Source: Tolypeutes matacus (Eukaryota > Chordata > Mammalia > Cingulata > Chlamyphoridae). From it: DNA of 64,000 nucleotides. Both the position numbers and the translations under genes were made by a program. The notes beneath the pieces were generated by a model. The model was not told where the DNA came from and ran no database searches. It saw nothing but the letters and a program-made list of their open reading frames with translations. The stretch spans positions 8,343,292 to 8,407,291 of the forward strand of contig JAKSZT010054457.1 in the NCBI GenBank assembly GCA_026826555.1. Direction: 5' to 3'. Within the stretch, counting starts at the first letter, position 1; every line of letters starts with the position of its first letter. This document shows, piece by piece, positions 1-11,920 of this stretch.

Positions 1-1496
1 ATATGAATGTGTTAAATTGGGTATTGTCTCAGTAGGCAGAGACCCACACAATAACTGAAGGAATATTGAATTCCCTTCCTGGGAAATTCTTCTAAATTCT
101 CAAATAGGGTGGCAAGAGTCCCTAGAGTACATGGGCAGTGCCTAGCAAAGGAGGACAGCCCAACTCACCAGGCCCTTGATATCAATGCTTGTACTTATGA
201 ACCTCGTTCTTGTGAAATTGAAACTTAGCCTAGCATTATATATTGCCTTTACCTCCTGATGGCTTCCTTGTTGCTCAAATGTTGCCTCTCTCTAAGCCAA
301 ACTCAGCATATAAACTCACTACCTTCCCCTTGGTGTGGAATATCACTCCCAGGGATGAACCCTGGCAACATGGGATTATTACTAAGCACCGACTAATGAT
401 GCATTTGGAAAAGACCTTCATCAAAAGGGGGATATAGTAAGTACAAGTGAGATTTTATGGCTAAGAGATTTCAAAGTGAGTCAGGAGGTCATTCCAGATG
501 TTATGCTCATGCATGAGTTAGAAGGATCTCATTGACTGCTGCAGTAAACAGTGCCTTAAGCAGGGGTGCTCTTAAGGACTCTAGAAGCATCTGGACACTA
601 TAGACAGGGTATACAACCCCAGGAATTCAGCACCCAGTCAGTGGACCTTACCTTAAAATTTATGATAATCTATCCCCCCCAATGTATCAGAGTTGGACAC
701 ATTTATAATTTTCCTACACATGGTTCTTATGCCTCTTTTATTTGAATCTATAATTAGCACTACATTTATTAAATATGTGTTCCAGAGACTTAAATCTTTG
801 GTCTGTTTTTATACCTGTTGAGCCCTGAATCTCAGCAGATTTGCAGCTGACACCTACACTCCAGTTCATCAGATTTGCCAGGACAACTAACAAAAGGATA
901 ACGATGGGCAGCACCCATAACAAAAAAAAACAGAGAGTATCTACAACTGCAAGTAAAACAGTTCCATCCATCTGCCCCTTGGGATCTAAGTCGCCTCTCA
1001 GTCAGAAGCAGAATAATCATCTCCATCCCCAAATCCTCAAGAATGATTAATGAGCAAATATAAGGGGGCTGTGCAACTATGAACTAAGGTAGATATTATT
1101 TTAATAATGGAAAAACTTGTAACATTGATATAAAGGCAGTGGTCACCAAAAGTTCTGAGGGATAAAAGAAGGAAGAATAGGTATAACATGGGGCATTTTG
1201 GGGATATTAGAATTGTTTTGCATGACACTGAAATGATGGATACAGATCATTATACATTTTGTCAAAACATATAAAATTGTGCTATGCAAAGTATTAACTA
1301 TAATGTAAACTATAGACCATGATGAGTAACAATACTTCAATATGTGTTTATCACTTGTAACAAATATACCAAAGATGTTTTTAATGAGAAACAGTGTGGG
1401 AGGGAGAGGGGGAGCAGGTGGGGTATATGGGAATCCCTTATATTTTTGATGTAACATTTATGTAATCTAAATCTTCTTTAAAAAAAAAAAAACTTT
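1..1496 (+). mobile_element. LINE-1 3' UTR fragment (xenarthran-type distal tail)
   Basis: The segment is collinear, with divergence, with the distal 3' UTR of the L1 at 34560-36150. The clearest shared stretch is around 275-315 here and 34810-34850 there (gcctctctctaagccaaact). It ends in an A-rich tail at about 1480-1496, preceded by a motif of the type tatatgggaatcc...tgtaatctaa that is shared with 10160-10205 and 35935-35985. No ORF2 precedes it inside the window, so this is either a 5'-truncated copy or the end of a longer element extending left. The small ORFs in it are not genes. Confidence 0.75.
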
Positions 1497-1689
1497 AACA
1501 ATAGACAGTACAGTGTTCTCATGACTGATTAAATAATTAATGATTTGAAGCTTTTCAAAAAGTAACTGTCCTATATGTAACGTGTTGTCCTAAATGGGCT
1601 CCAATGGCTGAAGAATTTGTGCAATTGTGGAAAAACTAGTGATATATTAATAAACTCCAGAGTTCAGCCAACAGTAATGTATTAATGCT

Positions 1690-1832
1690 TATTTCATAAT
1701 TTTGATGAATGTACCTGTGGTGATGTAAGATGTTAACATCAGAGGAAACTTGGTGAGGGATATAAAAGAACTCTCAGTAATGTCTTTGCTACTTTTCTGT
1801 AAGTTTAAAATTACACAAAAATTTAAAAGTTA
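1690..1832 (+). mobile_element. Old LINE-1 (L1M-type) 3' end
   Basis: The sequence reads like the classic old-mammalian L1 terminus: gatgtaagatgttaacatc, then a G-rich stretch, an ...actctcagtaatgtctttgc stretch, and cttttctgtaagtttaaaat before an A-rich end. About 190 bases before it (1497-1690) hold nothing I can assign. Confidence 0.6.
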
Positions 1833-1849
1833 TCAAAAAGAAAAATGAA

Positions 1850-2282
1850 GATTACCGATCAGTTTCTGCTATCAAAAAGATAGCAAATACTAAGCATTTT
1901 GAGAATTAATACCCATTCTGTTTAAACTCTTCTGAAAATTGAAGAGAAGGGAAAATTACCCAACACATTTTATGACACCATCATCACTCTAGCACCAGTG
2001 CTAAATAAAGATATTATACAAAAAAAAAAATTAGAGACCAATCTCTCTAGTTAACATAGATGCACATATCCTCAACAAAATACTTGTAAATGAAATACAA
2101 CAACATATTAAAATAATTGTATGTCATGATCAAGTGGTATTTATTCTTGTTTTTTAAGGGTGGTTCAAGACAAGAAAATAATCAATGCAATACATGATAT
2201 TAACAAATTGAGGGAAAAAAGCATGTGATTATGTCAATTGATGCAGGAAAGGCATTTGAAAAAAATCCAGCATCCTTTCTTG

Positions 2283-2334
<52 letters not shown>

Positions 2335-4765
2335 TCAAAAATAGGAATAGAAGGAAAGTTCATCAATATGATGAAAGGCATATATGAAAAACCCAAAGCT
2401 AACATCTTTTTCATTGGAGAAAGGCTGAAACTGTTCCCTCTAGAAATAGGAACAAGACAAAGATGTCCACTGTAGCCATTATTATTCAACATTGTACTAG
2501 AAGTTCTAGCTAGTGCAGTTAAACAAGAAAAAAAATAAAGGTATCCAAACAGGAAAAGAGAAAGTAAAATTCTTGCTATTCATAGATGACATGATCTTAT
2601 TTTCAGAAAATTCTTAAATGTCTTGGACAAAAGCTACTTGATCTAGTTCAGCAAGTGGCAGGATATAAGATCAACATGCAAAAAACAGTAATGTTTCTGT
2701 ACACTAATATTGAACAATCTGAACAGAAATAAGGACAATAATTCCTTTTACTGCAGCAACAAAAAGACTCAAATACCTAGAAATCAATTTAACCAAAGAT
2801 GTCAAGCAGTGGGATTCATAAAACTACAAAAACAAACAAACAAACAAACAAACAAAAAAACTGTGAAATGAAATCAAAGAAGATCTAATCAAATGTAAAT
2901 CTATGTTCATGGATTGGAAGGCTAAATATCATGAAGATGTCAATCCTACCCAAACCGATTTATAGATTCAATGCAATACCTATCAAAATTCCAACACTCT
3001 ACTTTAAAGAAATAGAAAAGGCAATTACCACATTTATGTGGAAGGGAAAGGCCCCCAAATAGCCAAAAACATCCTAAAAAAGAAGAATAATGTGAAAGGA
3101 CTCTCACTGTCTGAACTTGGAACATACTACAAATCTATAGTGGTTAAAACAACATGGTATGAGCATAAAGTTAGACACATTGATCAAGGGAATAGAATTG
3201 AGAGTCCAGAAATAGACCCTCACCTGTGGTAAACTGGATTTTGAAAGAAAAGAACCACCCAGTCCACATTAATGGGGCAAAACAATCTGTTCAACGTATG
3301 GTGTTGGGAAAACTGCACATCCATAACCAAAAGAAAAAAAGAGGACTCCTATCTCACTCCATATACAAGAATCAATTCAAAATGCATCAAAGGCGTAAAT
3401 ATAAAATCCAGGCCCATAAAACTACTGGAAGAAAATGTAGGGAAACATCTTAAAGACCTGGTGGTAGGTGGTAGGTGGTAGGTGGGAGTCTCTGAAATTT
3501 TATGCTCAAAGCTCAAGGAAAAAAAGAAATAAAATTAAACACTTTTGCACATCAAAGGACATTTTCAAAAGTGTGAAAAGAGAGGCAACACATTGGGAGA
3601 AAATATTTAGAAACCACATATCTGATAAAGGGTCAATATCCACAATGTATAAAGATATATAAAATCTCAAAAATAAAAAGACAAATGACCAATTAAAAAA
3701 TGTGCAAAAGAATTGAATAGACATTTGTTAAAAGAAGAAATGCAAATGGTGAAAAAGCACATGGAAAAATGTTCAACATCACTAGTGATTAGGGAAATGC
3801 AAATCAAATCCACTATGAGGTATCATTTCACACCTATTATAATGCCACCTATTAATAAGATAAAAAGCCAAGTGTTGGAGAGGAGGTAGAATGATAGGAA
3901 TGCTTATTCAGTTTTCTCATGAAATTAGAAAGATACAGCCACTGTGGAGGACTATTTGGCAGGTCCTAAGGAAGCTGTATATAGATTTGTCATGTTACCT
4001 GGCAATACCACTACTAGGTATATATTTAGAAGAACTGAGAGCGGTGACACAAACAGAGATTTGCATACCAATGTCCATAGTGGCATTATTCACAATTGCC
4101 AAAATATGGAAGCAATCCAAGTGCCAATCAACCAATGAATGGACAATTAAAAGTAGTATACATTCATACAATGGGATATTTTTGAGCTGTAAAAATGAAC
4201 AAAATCCTGATGCATGCGATCACATGGATGAAACTTGAAAACATCATTTTGAGTTAAAATAAACCAGGAACAAAAAGACAAATATTTTATGATCTGAAAT
4301 AATTAGAATAATTGAACTCATAGAATCAGAATATAGAATATAGTTTATCAGGATATGGGGTGGGAGTAAGGGATGGAAAGCAAATGCTTAAAATATACAG
4401 GATTCCTGTTTGAAGTGATGGAAATGATTTGGTAATGGAGGATGTTGATGGTAGCACAACATTGAGAATGTAATTAACAGCACTCTATTATGTATCTGAA
4501 TGTGATTAAAAGGGGCAGTGTTTGATTGTATATATGATAACAGAATGAAACCATACATGGAACTACACTACACAAACAGTGAATCCTACATTAAATCATA
4601 CACCATGATTGATAGTACAGTTACAAAAATGGGTTATCGCAAATGTAACACATGTTCCACACCAAAGCAGGATTTTGTTGTTGGGGGTAGTTTAAGAGAA
4701 TCTTTATTTTATGCATGATTGTCCTGTTACCCCTCAACTTCTCTAATAAAGATAAACAAATTTAA
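1850..4765 (+). mobile_element. Degenerate LINE-1, ORF2 reverse-transcriptase to 3' end
   Basis: Runs of ORF2 similarity with many stops and frameshifts. The RT region is around 1960-2700, including the block that in intact copies precedes FADD (near 2580-2610). The C-terminal domain is around 2900-4250. A 3' UTR with gatggtagcacaacattgag (4450-4470) and a tail with the L1-type ending ...cttctctaataaagataaac at about 4735-4765 follow. A 48-base pure A run interrupts ORF2 at 2285-2332, and a short AAAC repeat lies near 2828-2856. The short ORFs at 3038-4238 are pieces of ORF2 in different frames, so nothing is translatable as a whole. Confidence 0.8.
2285..2332 (+). repeat. Poly(A) run of 48 bases inside L1 ORF2
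   Basis: An uninterrupted A tract in the middle of L1 coding sequence, between the parts matching ...catcctttcttgat and cttcaaaaataggaatagaag. The homologous position in the better L1 (near 31530-31550) has only short A runs, so this is a local expansion and not a retroposon tail. Confidence 0.85.
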
Positions 4766-4859
4766 AAAATAAAAAGTAAAAGAAAGAGAAGAGGTAGGAA
4801 AAGAGCATCTATTCCCCAAATGAGAAGCTTCACAAATATTCAAAATTGTGGCATCAAAT

Positions 4860-5270
4860 CCATAACAAAAGCCATTTTATACACTGCATTTCAGGGTTTA
4901 TTCAGAAGCAGACCAACCTAAATGTACAGATGAATTTAAATAAAAATTAAAATGAAGGTTCTTGAAAAGAAAAAAAGAAAAACTAGCAAACACTCTTGGT
5001 ATATACCACAAATATTTGAAAGTGGGGACTCAAACTAATATTTATACATAAACATTCATCACAGCTTTATTCAGAAGAGCCAAATGTGCAAGCAAGCCAA
5101 GTATGCATCAACACATGAATAGATAAACAAATTGTGCTATATAAACACAATAGATTAATATTCAGCTGTAAAAATGAATGAAGTTGTGATACATGCTACA
5201 GCATTAGTAAACCTTGATGACCTCATGTTGAGTGTAATAATCTAGACACAAAAAGAAAAATATTGGATAC
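4860..5270 (+). mobile_element. LINE-1 ORF2 C-terminal fragment
   Basis: Shows the ORF2 3' signature: ...atataccacaaatatttgaaag, then the CATTATTCACAATAGCC-like region as ttcatcacagctttattcag, and the ...atgaatagataaacaaattg, aatattcagctgtaaaaatg and acctcatgttgagtgtaata blocks, matching the order seen at 33210-33400. It is too degraded to be coding. Confidence 0.7.
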
Positions 5271-6850
5271 AGAAGACCATGATGGAGGTGTAAGACATTC
5301 CAAAGTTCTGGACTCCCATAGAATTTTTGAACAACTAACAAAAAATGGCAGACATCTTCCTCAAAACTCCAGAAAAAATGAAATGGGTGCAGTACCTGGG
5401 TAAATGCTAAATCAAGAAAAGGCAGCTTTGATATGGCAGGAGAAAAAAAAAATTGGTAGGAGAAACTCATGGTACTCTTGCTGTCCCCTCCCTTAATGCC
5501 TTCACATTGTGATGTGGTACCAGACTGTATTCCCATTGTGGGTCCATATCCTTGTTCCAAACAGAGCAGAATAACCCCTATGTGCATGGGGGTACCTAAT
5601 GTGGGTAACAATCTACCAGGTAGCAGCCTGAATACTGAACCAGGGAACTTTTTCTGGCTGGCTCTGCCAGAACTTGCCCTATGGACAAAATCAGCTTGTG
5701 GACAACTAAAGCAGTGTACAAAACAAGTCAAATTTGCAAAAGATTACTGAAATTTGGTTTCCTGTAAACAACAAAATTCTCAAGGCCATATCAATTAAAG
5801 GCCAGGACAAGACTCAGGCTTACAAAAGAGACCATTCACTTCACCTTCACCTTGAGCTGATATTCTTGATAGGATGACTTAACTCTGACAGAGAGCACCA
5901 GCCAATGCAGAGCCATTTTACAAAGAGCATAGAGATGTATTTATTTATTTATGTTTTTCCTTTAGTTAGTTTGTTTTTGTTAGCTCCCAGCATTCAAGGA
6001 AATCTCTGCCTTTTTACTAGCTGGATAAAATTCTAGGAGCTAACACATTAAAATATTAAAATGTATAAAACCAACCCCCAAAATATTGAAATATACAAAA
6101 ACCAGCCAAAAAATAAATAAAAACACAAAAGGATATCAGGAAAATGAATGAACAATATGAGAATCTGAATAAAGAGACATAAATTTTAAAAAGGAACCTA
6201 AAAATTACAGGAGTTGAAAATCACAATAATTTAAATGAAAAAATTCCCTAAAGGGTTTCAACATAAGATTGCAGCTGACAGAAAGAAGAATCAGTGAACT
6301 CAAAGACAAGACAATTGAAATTATTCAGGCTAAGAAGCAGAAAGAAAAAAGAATTAAAGGAGTGAACAGAATTTAAAAGAACTATGGGAAACCACTAAAC
6401 TTAACAATATATGCATTATGGGAGTCTAAAATGAAAAGAAAGAGAGAAAGGGAAGAAGGAATCAATCAAGTACTTATAGAAAACTTCTCAAATTTAATTA
6501 AAGACTTGAATTACACATGCAAGATGTCCAAGGAAACAAAAACATGATAAACTTAAAATGGACCTTGCTGAGACCTTTAGTAGTTAAACTGTCAAATGCC
6601 ATGGACAAAGAAGCTGTAAGAGAAAAGCAATATGTGATGTATCAGCTAGCCCCAACCAGATTAAGTACCAATTTCTCTCAAGAAAACATGGAGAAAATTC
6701 CATTCAGTTGCCAGACAAAGTGTGAAGGTTGTTTCCAAATCTTATTTATACAAGAAAGAGAGAAGATCATCTCTGGCATAAAAGTAGAGGGCATTACCCA
6801 TTGTTTCTCCATTGCTAACTTCAGCATGACCTCGGGAGAAAAAGAATAAA
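5271..6850 (+). mobile_element. LINE-1 5' UTR and ORF1 remnant
   Basis: 5271-5900 looks like an L1 5' region, relatively GC-rich. 6100-6850 contains an ORF1-like series: the gaatcagtgaactcaaagac coiled-coil segment, then atatgcattatgggagtcta (compare cattatgggcatccaagaag at 29131), then the nucleic-acid-binding segment ending near 6700. The open frame at 6517-6849 is the ORF1 tail plus unrelated sequence. The ORFs on either strand at 5204-5750 are incidental. Confidence 0.55.
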
Positions 6851-7514
6851 AAATTTCCTCCTTGTTTTCCAACCAGAATTTTAGGGGTTTTCCTTGAGAA
6901 ATTAAAAGCCTGTAGAATTGCCTATCATTTTTCCCCAGGGTTTGGGAATTTCCTATCAGTATGATTTTCCAGGACATGGTCTTATGAAATTTGACTTGTT
7001 AAAGTGTTTGAAAAAAATTTATGTCCCTAATCAATTATTTTTTTCCTTTTATTCTTTTTTTTAACTGCTCCAGGATTAGTACTTGAAGATGCCTTCATTC
7101 CCCTTGATATTCAAGAATAGAACATTGTGTATATTGGTAAGGAATATAGAGTATTTTTATAGGATTTGGGGCAAAACATGTGTGCTTACTAAATGCCAGA
7201 GCTGAGTTCTGGGACACAGCACAGCATTGATCCATAAATTCAAGTGCTCTGCTTGGGCTGGGATAACTAAGAGAGCTTATTTTAAGTACAAATGTGCAAC
7301 AATTATAGAATCATCCAAAATGTTACTTTTATCACTCAATACTTAGTTTTGATGTTCCATGTCTTTGAAAATAATAACACAATTACTAGTAATTAAAGGA
7401 ATTTTTCTCTTGTCATTTTATTCAGAGAGAATGAATGACAGGTCTATTTACTCTGTTGGATATAGCATTGAAATTGAAGCTTAAGATAAAATGAAGCCTT
7501 AATCCATCAAGCCC
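6851..7514. other. Unassigned spacer
   Basis: Low-GC DNA without coding potential or a repeat that I can name. Nothing supported here. Confidence 0.5.
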
Positions 7515-8381
7515 TGTAGCAGTTTTGCATTACATATGAATTCCAAAAATAGATATTGGATTATGCTTGTAAACTGATCTGTTCCTCCAGGTGTGATTAA
7601 GTTATGATTAGGGCTTTGATTGGGAAACATCAGTAGGACTTTGAGTCCCTGGCCCTTGGTGAGAGGGGACTCAGAGATAAAACTACATGGCAGAGCACAG
7701 GAGTTAGTTGGAGCTTGAGTTGGAGTTCTGATGCTGAGATTTTTGGGTTTTTTTTTTAAGATTTATTTTATTTATTTATTTATCTCCCCTTTGCTGCTTG
7801 TGCTTGCTGTGTCCATTTGCTTTTTTTGTATTTTTCTGTGTCTGCTTGTCTCCCTTTGTTGAGTCATCTTGCTATTTCGGCTCACCACGCCGTGGGGGCT
7901 GGCTTGCCTTCACCGGGGGAGCCCAGGAAACGAACCAGGGGGCCCCAGGAAACGAACCTGGGGCCTCCCATATAGTAAACGGGAGCCCAACCAATTGAGC
8001 CACAGCCACGTCCCTGATGCTGAGTTTTAATGCTGGAGCCTGGGAAAGTAAGCATGCAAAAGAGCTTGGTCTTGAGGAAGCAGAGAAGGACTGGGGGAAA
8101 ATGATGAGCCATTCGCCTGATAGTCTACAGCTGGCCTTGTGGAGAGAAGCAAGCCTGAGCCTGGAGAGAGGCAAGCCCCTGGAAGAGAGGAACCCAAGAA
8201 TCTGGAACCCTGGCAAATGTCGGCAGCTGTCACTCCAACACGTGGCCATAGATTTTGGTCAGGGAAGTAACTTGCACTTTATGCCCTGGTATCTGTAAAT
8301 TTCTACCTGAATAAATACCCTTTATAAAAACCAACCAATTTCTGGTATTTTGCATTAGCACCCCTTTGGGTGACTAATAGA
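7515..8381 (+). mobile_element. Solo ERVL-type LTR (family X), interrupted by a SINE
   Basis: Begins tgtagcagttttgcattaca and ends ...tttgggtgactaataga, close to the TG...CA ends of LTRs. Immediate flanks are agccc (7510-7514) and agccg (8382-8386), a 5-bp duplication with one mismatch, the size made by ERVL elements. A near-identical LTR lies at 36755-37333. An AATAAA-type polyadenylation signal (aataaataccc) lies near 8310. The insertion of the SINE at 7746-8013 splits it. The overlapping ORFs on both strands (7798-8298) are not genes. Confidence 0.75.
7746..8013 (-). mobile_element. tRNA-derived SINE (DAS-like), full length
   Basis: Read on the minus strand it starts with a tRNA-like head containing a box A (tggctcaattggttggg) and a box B-like ggttcgtttcctgg, then a body, and ends in a TTTA/ATTT-rich tail at 7746-7785. 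It sits between copies of ctgatgctgag at 7729-7739 and 8014-8024, the target-site duplication. The box B segment is present twice in tandem (plus-strand ccaggaaacgaacc at about 7924 and 7946). The head-to-tail order resembles the armadillo DAS SINEs as I remember them. Confidence 0.85.
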
Positions 8382-9689
8382 AGCCGCTTCAGAGAGGGTC
8401 CATACCAAGCAGTTTTTACTCAAAATAATCCTCAAATATTTTATATTACCTATTTTTATATGTATCATGACTCCACAGAAGGCAGCAAAATTGAAAAGAT
8501 TTATCAGAAAATTTCAAGGTCCAGAAGCATCTTCACTTAAATAAACTTGGAACTAAAGAACAAGGGTTATTTTCTTTTTAAGTTTCACATGGTTGTCCTG
8601 ATGCAGAACAACATGATATTTTAAAAATATCAACAGCTGGACTCTAGCAATTCATTCTAGAACCCTCGTTCCCACCTCAAACCACACTTAGCATCATTTA
8701 CTTTGCTCCATGTTCTTCTATGCTTAATCCTTTATTATTTGTTTCTTTGAGAGGATCAGTGGGATATAATACTGAAATAATATTGAAAAGATAAAGTGGG
8801 GTAGATAATATAAGAAATGTGTTATTTTACACAATCGTGGAAAAGAAAGGGAAATTAAAAAAAAATACAAATCAGAAGAAAGAGAAAAATACAGCTGGAT
8901 AAAGCCATGGACAAAGATATATGTCAAATGGGGAGACGATATATATATATATATATATAATTTTTCTTTCATTGAGATTTTATCATTTGTTTTGTAGATC
9001 AGCAGATGCATTATGAACATTTTGTACAAATTCTTAATGTACCTACAGAAAACCTGAAAAGTCATGTAGTTATTTTTCTAAATTTATCCCAGTGACTTTC
9101 CAGCTTAAAAATTGGAGGCCAGTTTTCTTTAAGAGGATATCACGTTTTCAAATGTTGATAAGCTGTTACATCTTTACTTCCTGCTAATTTACAATTTAAT
9201 ACCGTATTTATATATATTGACTTGCCCTTCCAGAATTTATACATTTATCCAATAATCCATTCTTCCCTAACAATTTAAAATTCCACATTCATCATTTAAT
9301 AAACAATAGAATTTACACTGAATTTCCAAGATAGATGTTTTATTTTCTTAGCAATTTCTTCTGTTCTTTAGAATTCTTTAGGGCCTGTAACAAAATATCT
9401 ACAAAACAGAGCTTTAAGATATGTTCTGATATCTAGTAGATCTAGTCTCCCATCTCTATTCTTCTCTCTCTTTTTTTTTTTTTTTTTTTTACCAAGGCTA
9501 TTCAACCACAGGCACACATTTATTTATGTTCTAGAATTATCAATTCCACGAAAAATGCTTTGTTGTTTTCTTTGTAATTTAATTAATTCATCACAGAATT
9601 GTTGTCTCTAAAATAAGGTCTGCCCTAGGGTGTGAAGAACCACACAAATAGCTTTTGCAAGATATCTGCCCATTAAAAAAAATTGTTTA
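8382..9689. other. AT-rich spacer with simple repeats
   Basis: No gene seen. It contains a pure (AT)n tract at about 8939-8960 and a T-rich run at about 9470-9491. The 113-aa minus-strand ORF at 8724-9065 is low-complexity and spans the AT repeat, so I do not accept it as a gene. Confidence 0.5.
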
Positions 9690-10228
9690 AACATCATAAA
9701 CAATATTCCATTGCTAAGATCACAAATCTACAGTAGAACAACTATAAGTCTACTGTAGTCCATTGTCCATTCCCCAATCCTGAAGATTCTGTGATGGTGA
9801 TGCCCACTCCAACGCTAATTGAGAGGATGATTAGATCCCATGGGACAGATGGATGGGAATTTCTTGCTTGCAGTTTCAGACTCACTCTGTTCCTTGAGAT
9901 GGTTGTTGTCAGTAATCATATCCTTTGTTAGTTGTCCTGGGTGAGTCCAACGAACTGGAGAGTAGGTGTTGCAGAGACAAGCCATTTTATATCTTGTAAT
10001 AACTTGCAAAAATGTGCGGAGAGAGTGTAAACTACAATGTAAACTATAATCATCACTTCGTGGCAATGCTCCAAGATGTGTATATCAATCGTGGCAAATG
10101 TACTACACTCATGAAGGATGTTGATGTGGCAAAATGTGGGAGGGCTAGGGAGCAGGGCATATGGGGATCCCCTATATTTTTTGTGCAATACTTATGTAAT
10201 CTAAGTTTCCTTTAAAAAATAAAAAAAG
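9690..10228 (+). mobile_element. Twin-primed LINE-1 tail (5' part inverted)
   Basis: 9985-10228 matches the terminal part of the L1 3' UTR in direct orientation (gagagagtgtaaactacaat; tatgtaatctaagtttcctt plus A-rich tail). The preceding 9690-9984 matches the part that should lie upstream (35360-35640 and 850-1000), but only when reverse-complemented. An inverted 5' segment joined to a direct 3' segment is the known hallmark of twin-primed L1 integration. No ORFs. Confidence 0.75.
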
Positions 10229-10449
10229 TATATAAAAATTAGATAAATAAAAATCATAAACAATTTGACCTAAGAACATATTAATAAAATCCATGAGCCA
10301 GTGTGAGATAACATTATATTTATTGGTACAGATTTATACTTGTGGTTATTATACATTTGTTTATTGTCCAATCATAGCACATAAAGTGTCTTCCTAGTGC
10401 ACAGACACCTCTCTTTCTGGTGAAGTCCAGGAACCATCTCTTTTTGTTC

Positions 10450-10888
10450 GCTTTGGAGCCTGTGTGGCTTGAAATAATGCCTTTGTATTGATATAACAAA
10501 GGCCAAAATATTGGTGGATTAAACCAACAGAAATTTTTTGTGTCAGAAGGGCCATGCTTTCTCTGAAATCTGTAAATGAGAGTCCTCCCTTACCTCTTCC
10601 TAGATGCTGGCAGTTACCAACAATCCTTGGCATTCCTTGGCTTATAACACCATAATTCCAATCTCTACCTAACTGTTCACATGACCTTCTTCCCTGAGTC
10701 TCTCTGAAGGTGTCTAACTCTCTTCTACTTACAAAGGCATCCGTCATATTAGAGTAGGACCCACGCAAATCCAGTATGGACTTAATTGCTTATATTTTCA
10801 AATATTTTATTTCCAAATAGATCATTCTTAGTACTGGAGGTTAGGATTTGAACTTATATTTTGGGGGGATACATTTCAATCCATAACA
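10450..10888 (-). mobile_element. MaLR/MLT-MST-like LTR remnant
   Basis: On the minus strand it begins tgttatggattgaaatgtat, then ccccccaaaatataagttca and a tail ...atttctgttggtttaatcca, the layout of ERVL-MaLR LTRs (the cccccaaaattcatatg... and ...ctgttgtttaagccac blocks). The base-pair limit is firm at 10888 (TG end) and approximate at the other end. Confidence 0.65.
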
Positions 10889-11920
10889 TTCCCCTGCAAG
10901 TCCTTAATGTCATTCATTTGATGCTTTTTATTTACATCATTACTCATGACTCTGTGTCAATCATTTGGTGATCCATAAGTACTGGCTTCCAATGACTTTC
11001 TCAAGGATTACTTCACTGATGATGACACAAGTGGAATTCTGATAATCACAATGCAGGATAAGGAAAACAATTATTCATCCCCTGGTCATGTTAAATTGAC
11101 TGTTCATAATTTTATAGCATAAATATAGAACTACACACCTTCCTCCCATGTTGTCCTTAGAATTCTTTAGGCCATAATCACTGAATTTCTGGAATGTGAT
11201 GTCCCTCAGTGGACATGGCTTAAGACCAACACAGGAGAGTACAATACCACCATATCCATCAGTGGCCAGATAGGGCATCAGTTGGAAAGGCATTACACAT
11301 TTCAGAACAATGATCTTGAAAGACACTGAAGGCAATAGGTGCAGCCATCCTAGTAGAATTGTTTGAAACATGTCACAGAGCCTGTGGAAGGACTGGGGCA
11401 ACTGCCCTGGGTGCCAGTCAGTGGAGTGCATAGCAGGGAAGAATGCCTGTTCCACCACCATCACCCTCAGTGCTATAGATGGCAGCACAACTGTTGAAGC
11501 ATGGACAAATGAGAGTTGATTTAAGCCCACACCTATGGCCCAAGGGCAAGAGTCAACAGAGGGTCATTTGTAGCCTAAATCCCTAAATCCATCCTCTGTC
11601 ACCCAAAATCATGTCAGTACCATTCTGGTAAAGCAAGGTAGAACAATCCTGTGAAAGAAATAAAGAAGCCAGTCTGCAACCATTTTCTTGACAGACCACC
11701 CTCCTGTCACAGGGCTGGGGATAATGCCATTGGTGCAAAATCCAGAGTACCTTATAAGGAAGAAAGAGGGACAGGGCCCAAGAAGTTAGGTCCAGGATAG
11801 GGTGTATCACCCAGAAGTCATTATAGACCCTATCCAGTCCCAGGCATTAGAGGAGATCTTGGAATATTTCACAGAAGTCACTCCATGGTGTAGTGCTGAA
11901 GATAGGACCCTGTTTGCCCA
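10889..11920 (-). mobile_element. Probable retroviral-like internal remnant
   Basis: Directly abuts the TG end of the neighbouring minus-strand LTR through a purine run (aggggaa on the minus strand, 10889-10895), as a polypurine tract before a 3' LTR would. The minus strand is relatively GC-rich with interrupted frames of 151 and 75 codons (11530-11075 and 11810-11583). I do not recognise a gag or pol motif, so this rests on position. Confidence 0.35.

Noticed and set aside
5204..5750. Overlapping ORFs of 175 (minus) and 93 (plus) codons
   Set aside because: Lie in an L1 5' region; no signature, no codon logic, and mutually antisense.
7798..8298. Several ORFs on both strands
   Set aside because: They span the junction of an LTR and a SINE, which explains the sequence fully.
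8724..9065. 113-codon minus-strand ORF
   Set aside because: Low-complexity translation crossing an (AT)n tract.
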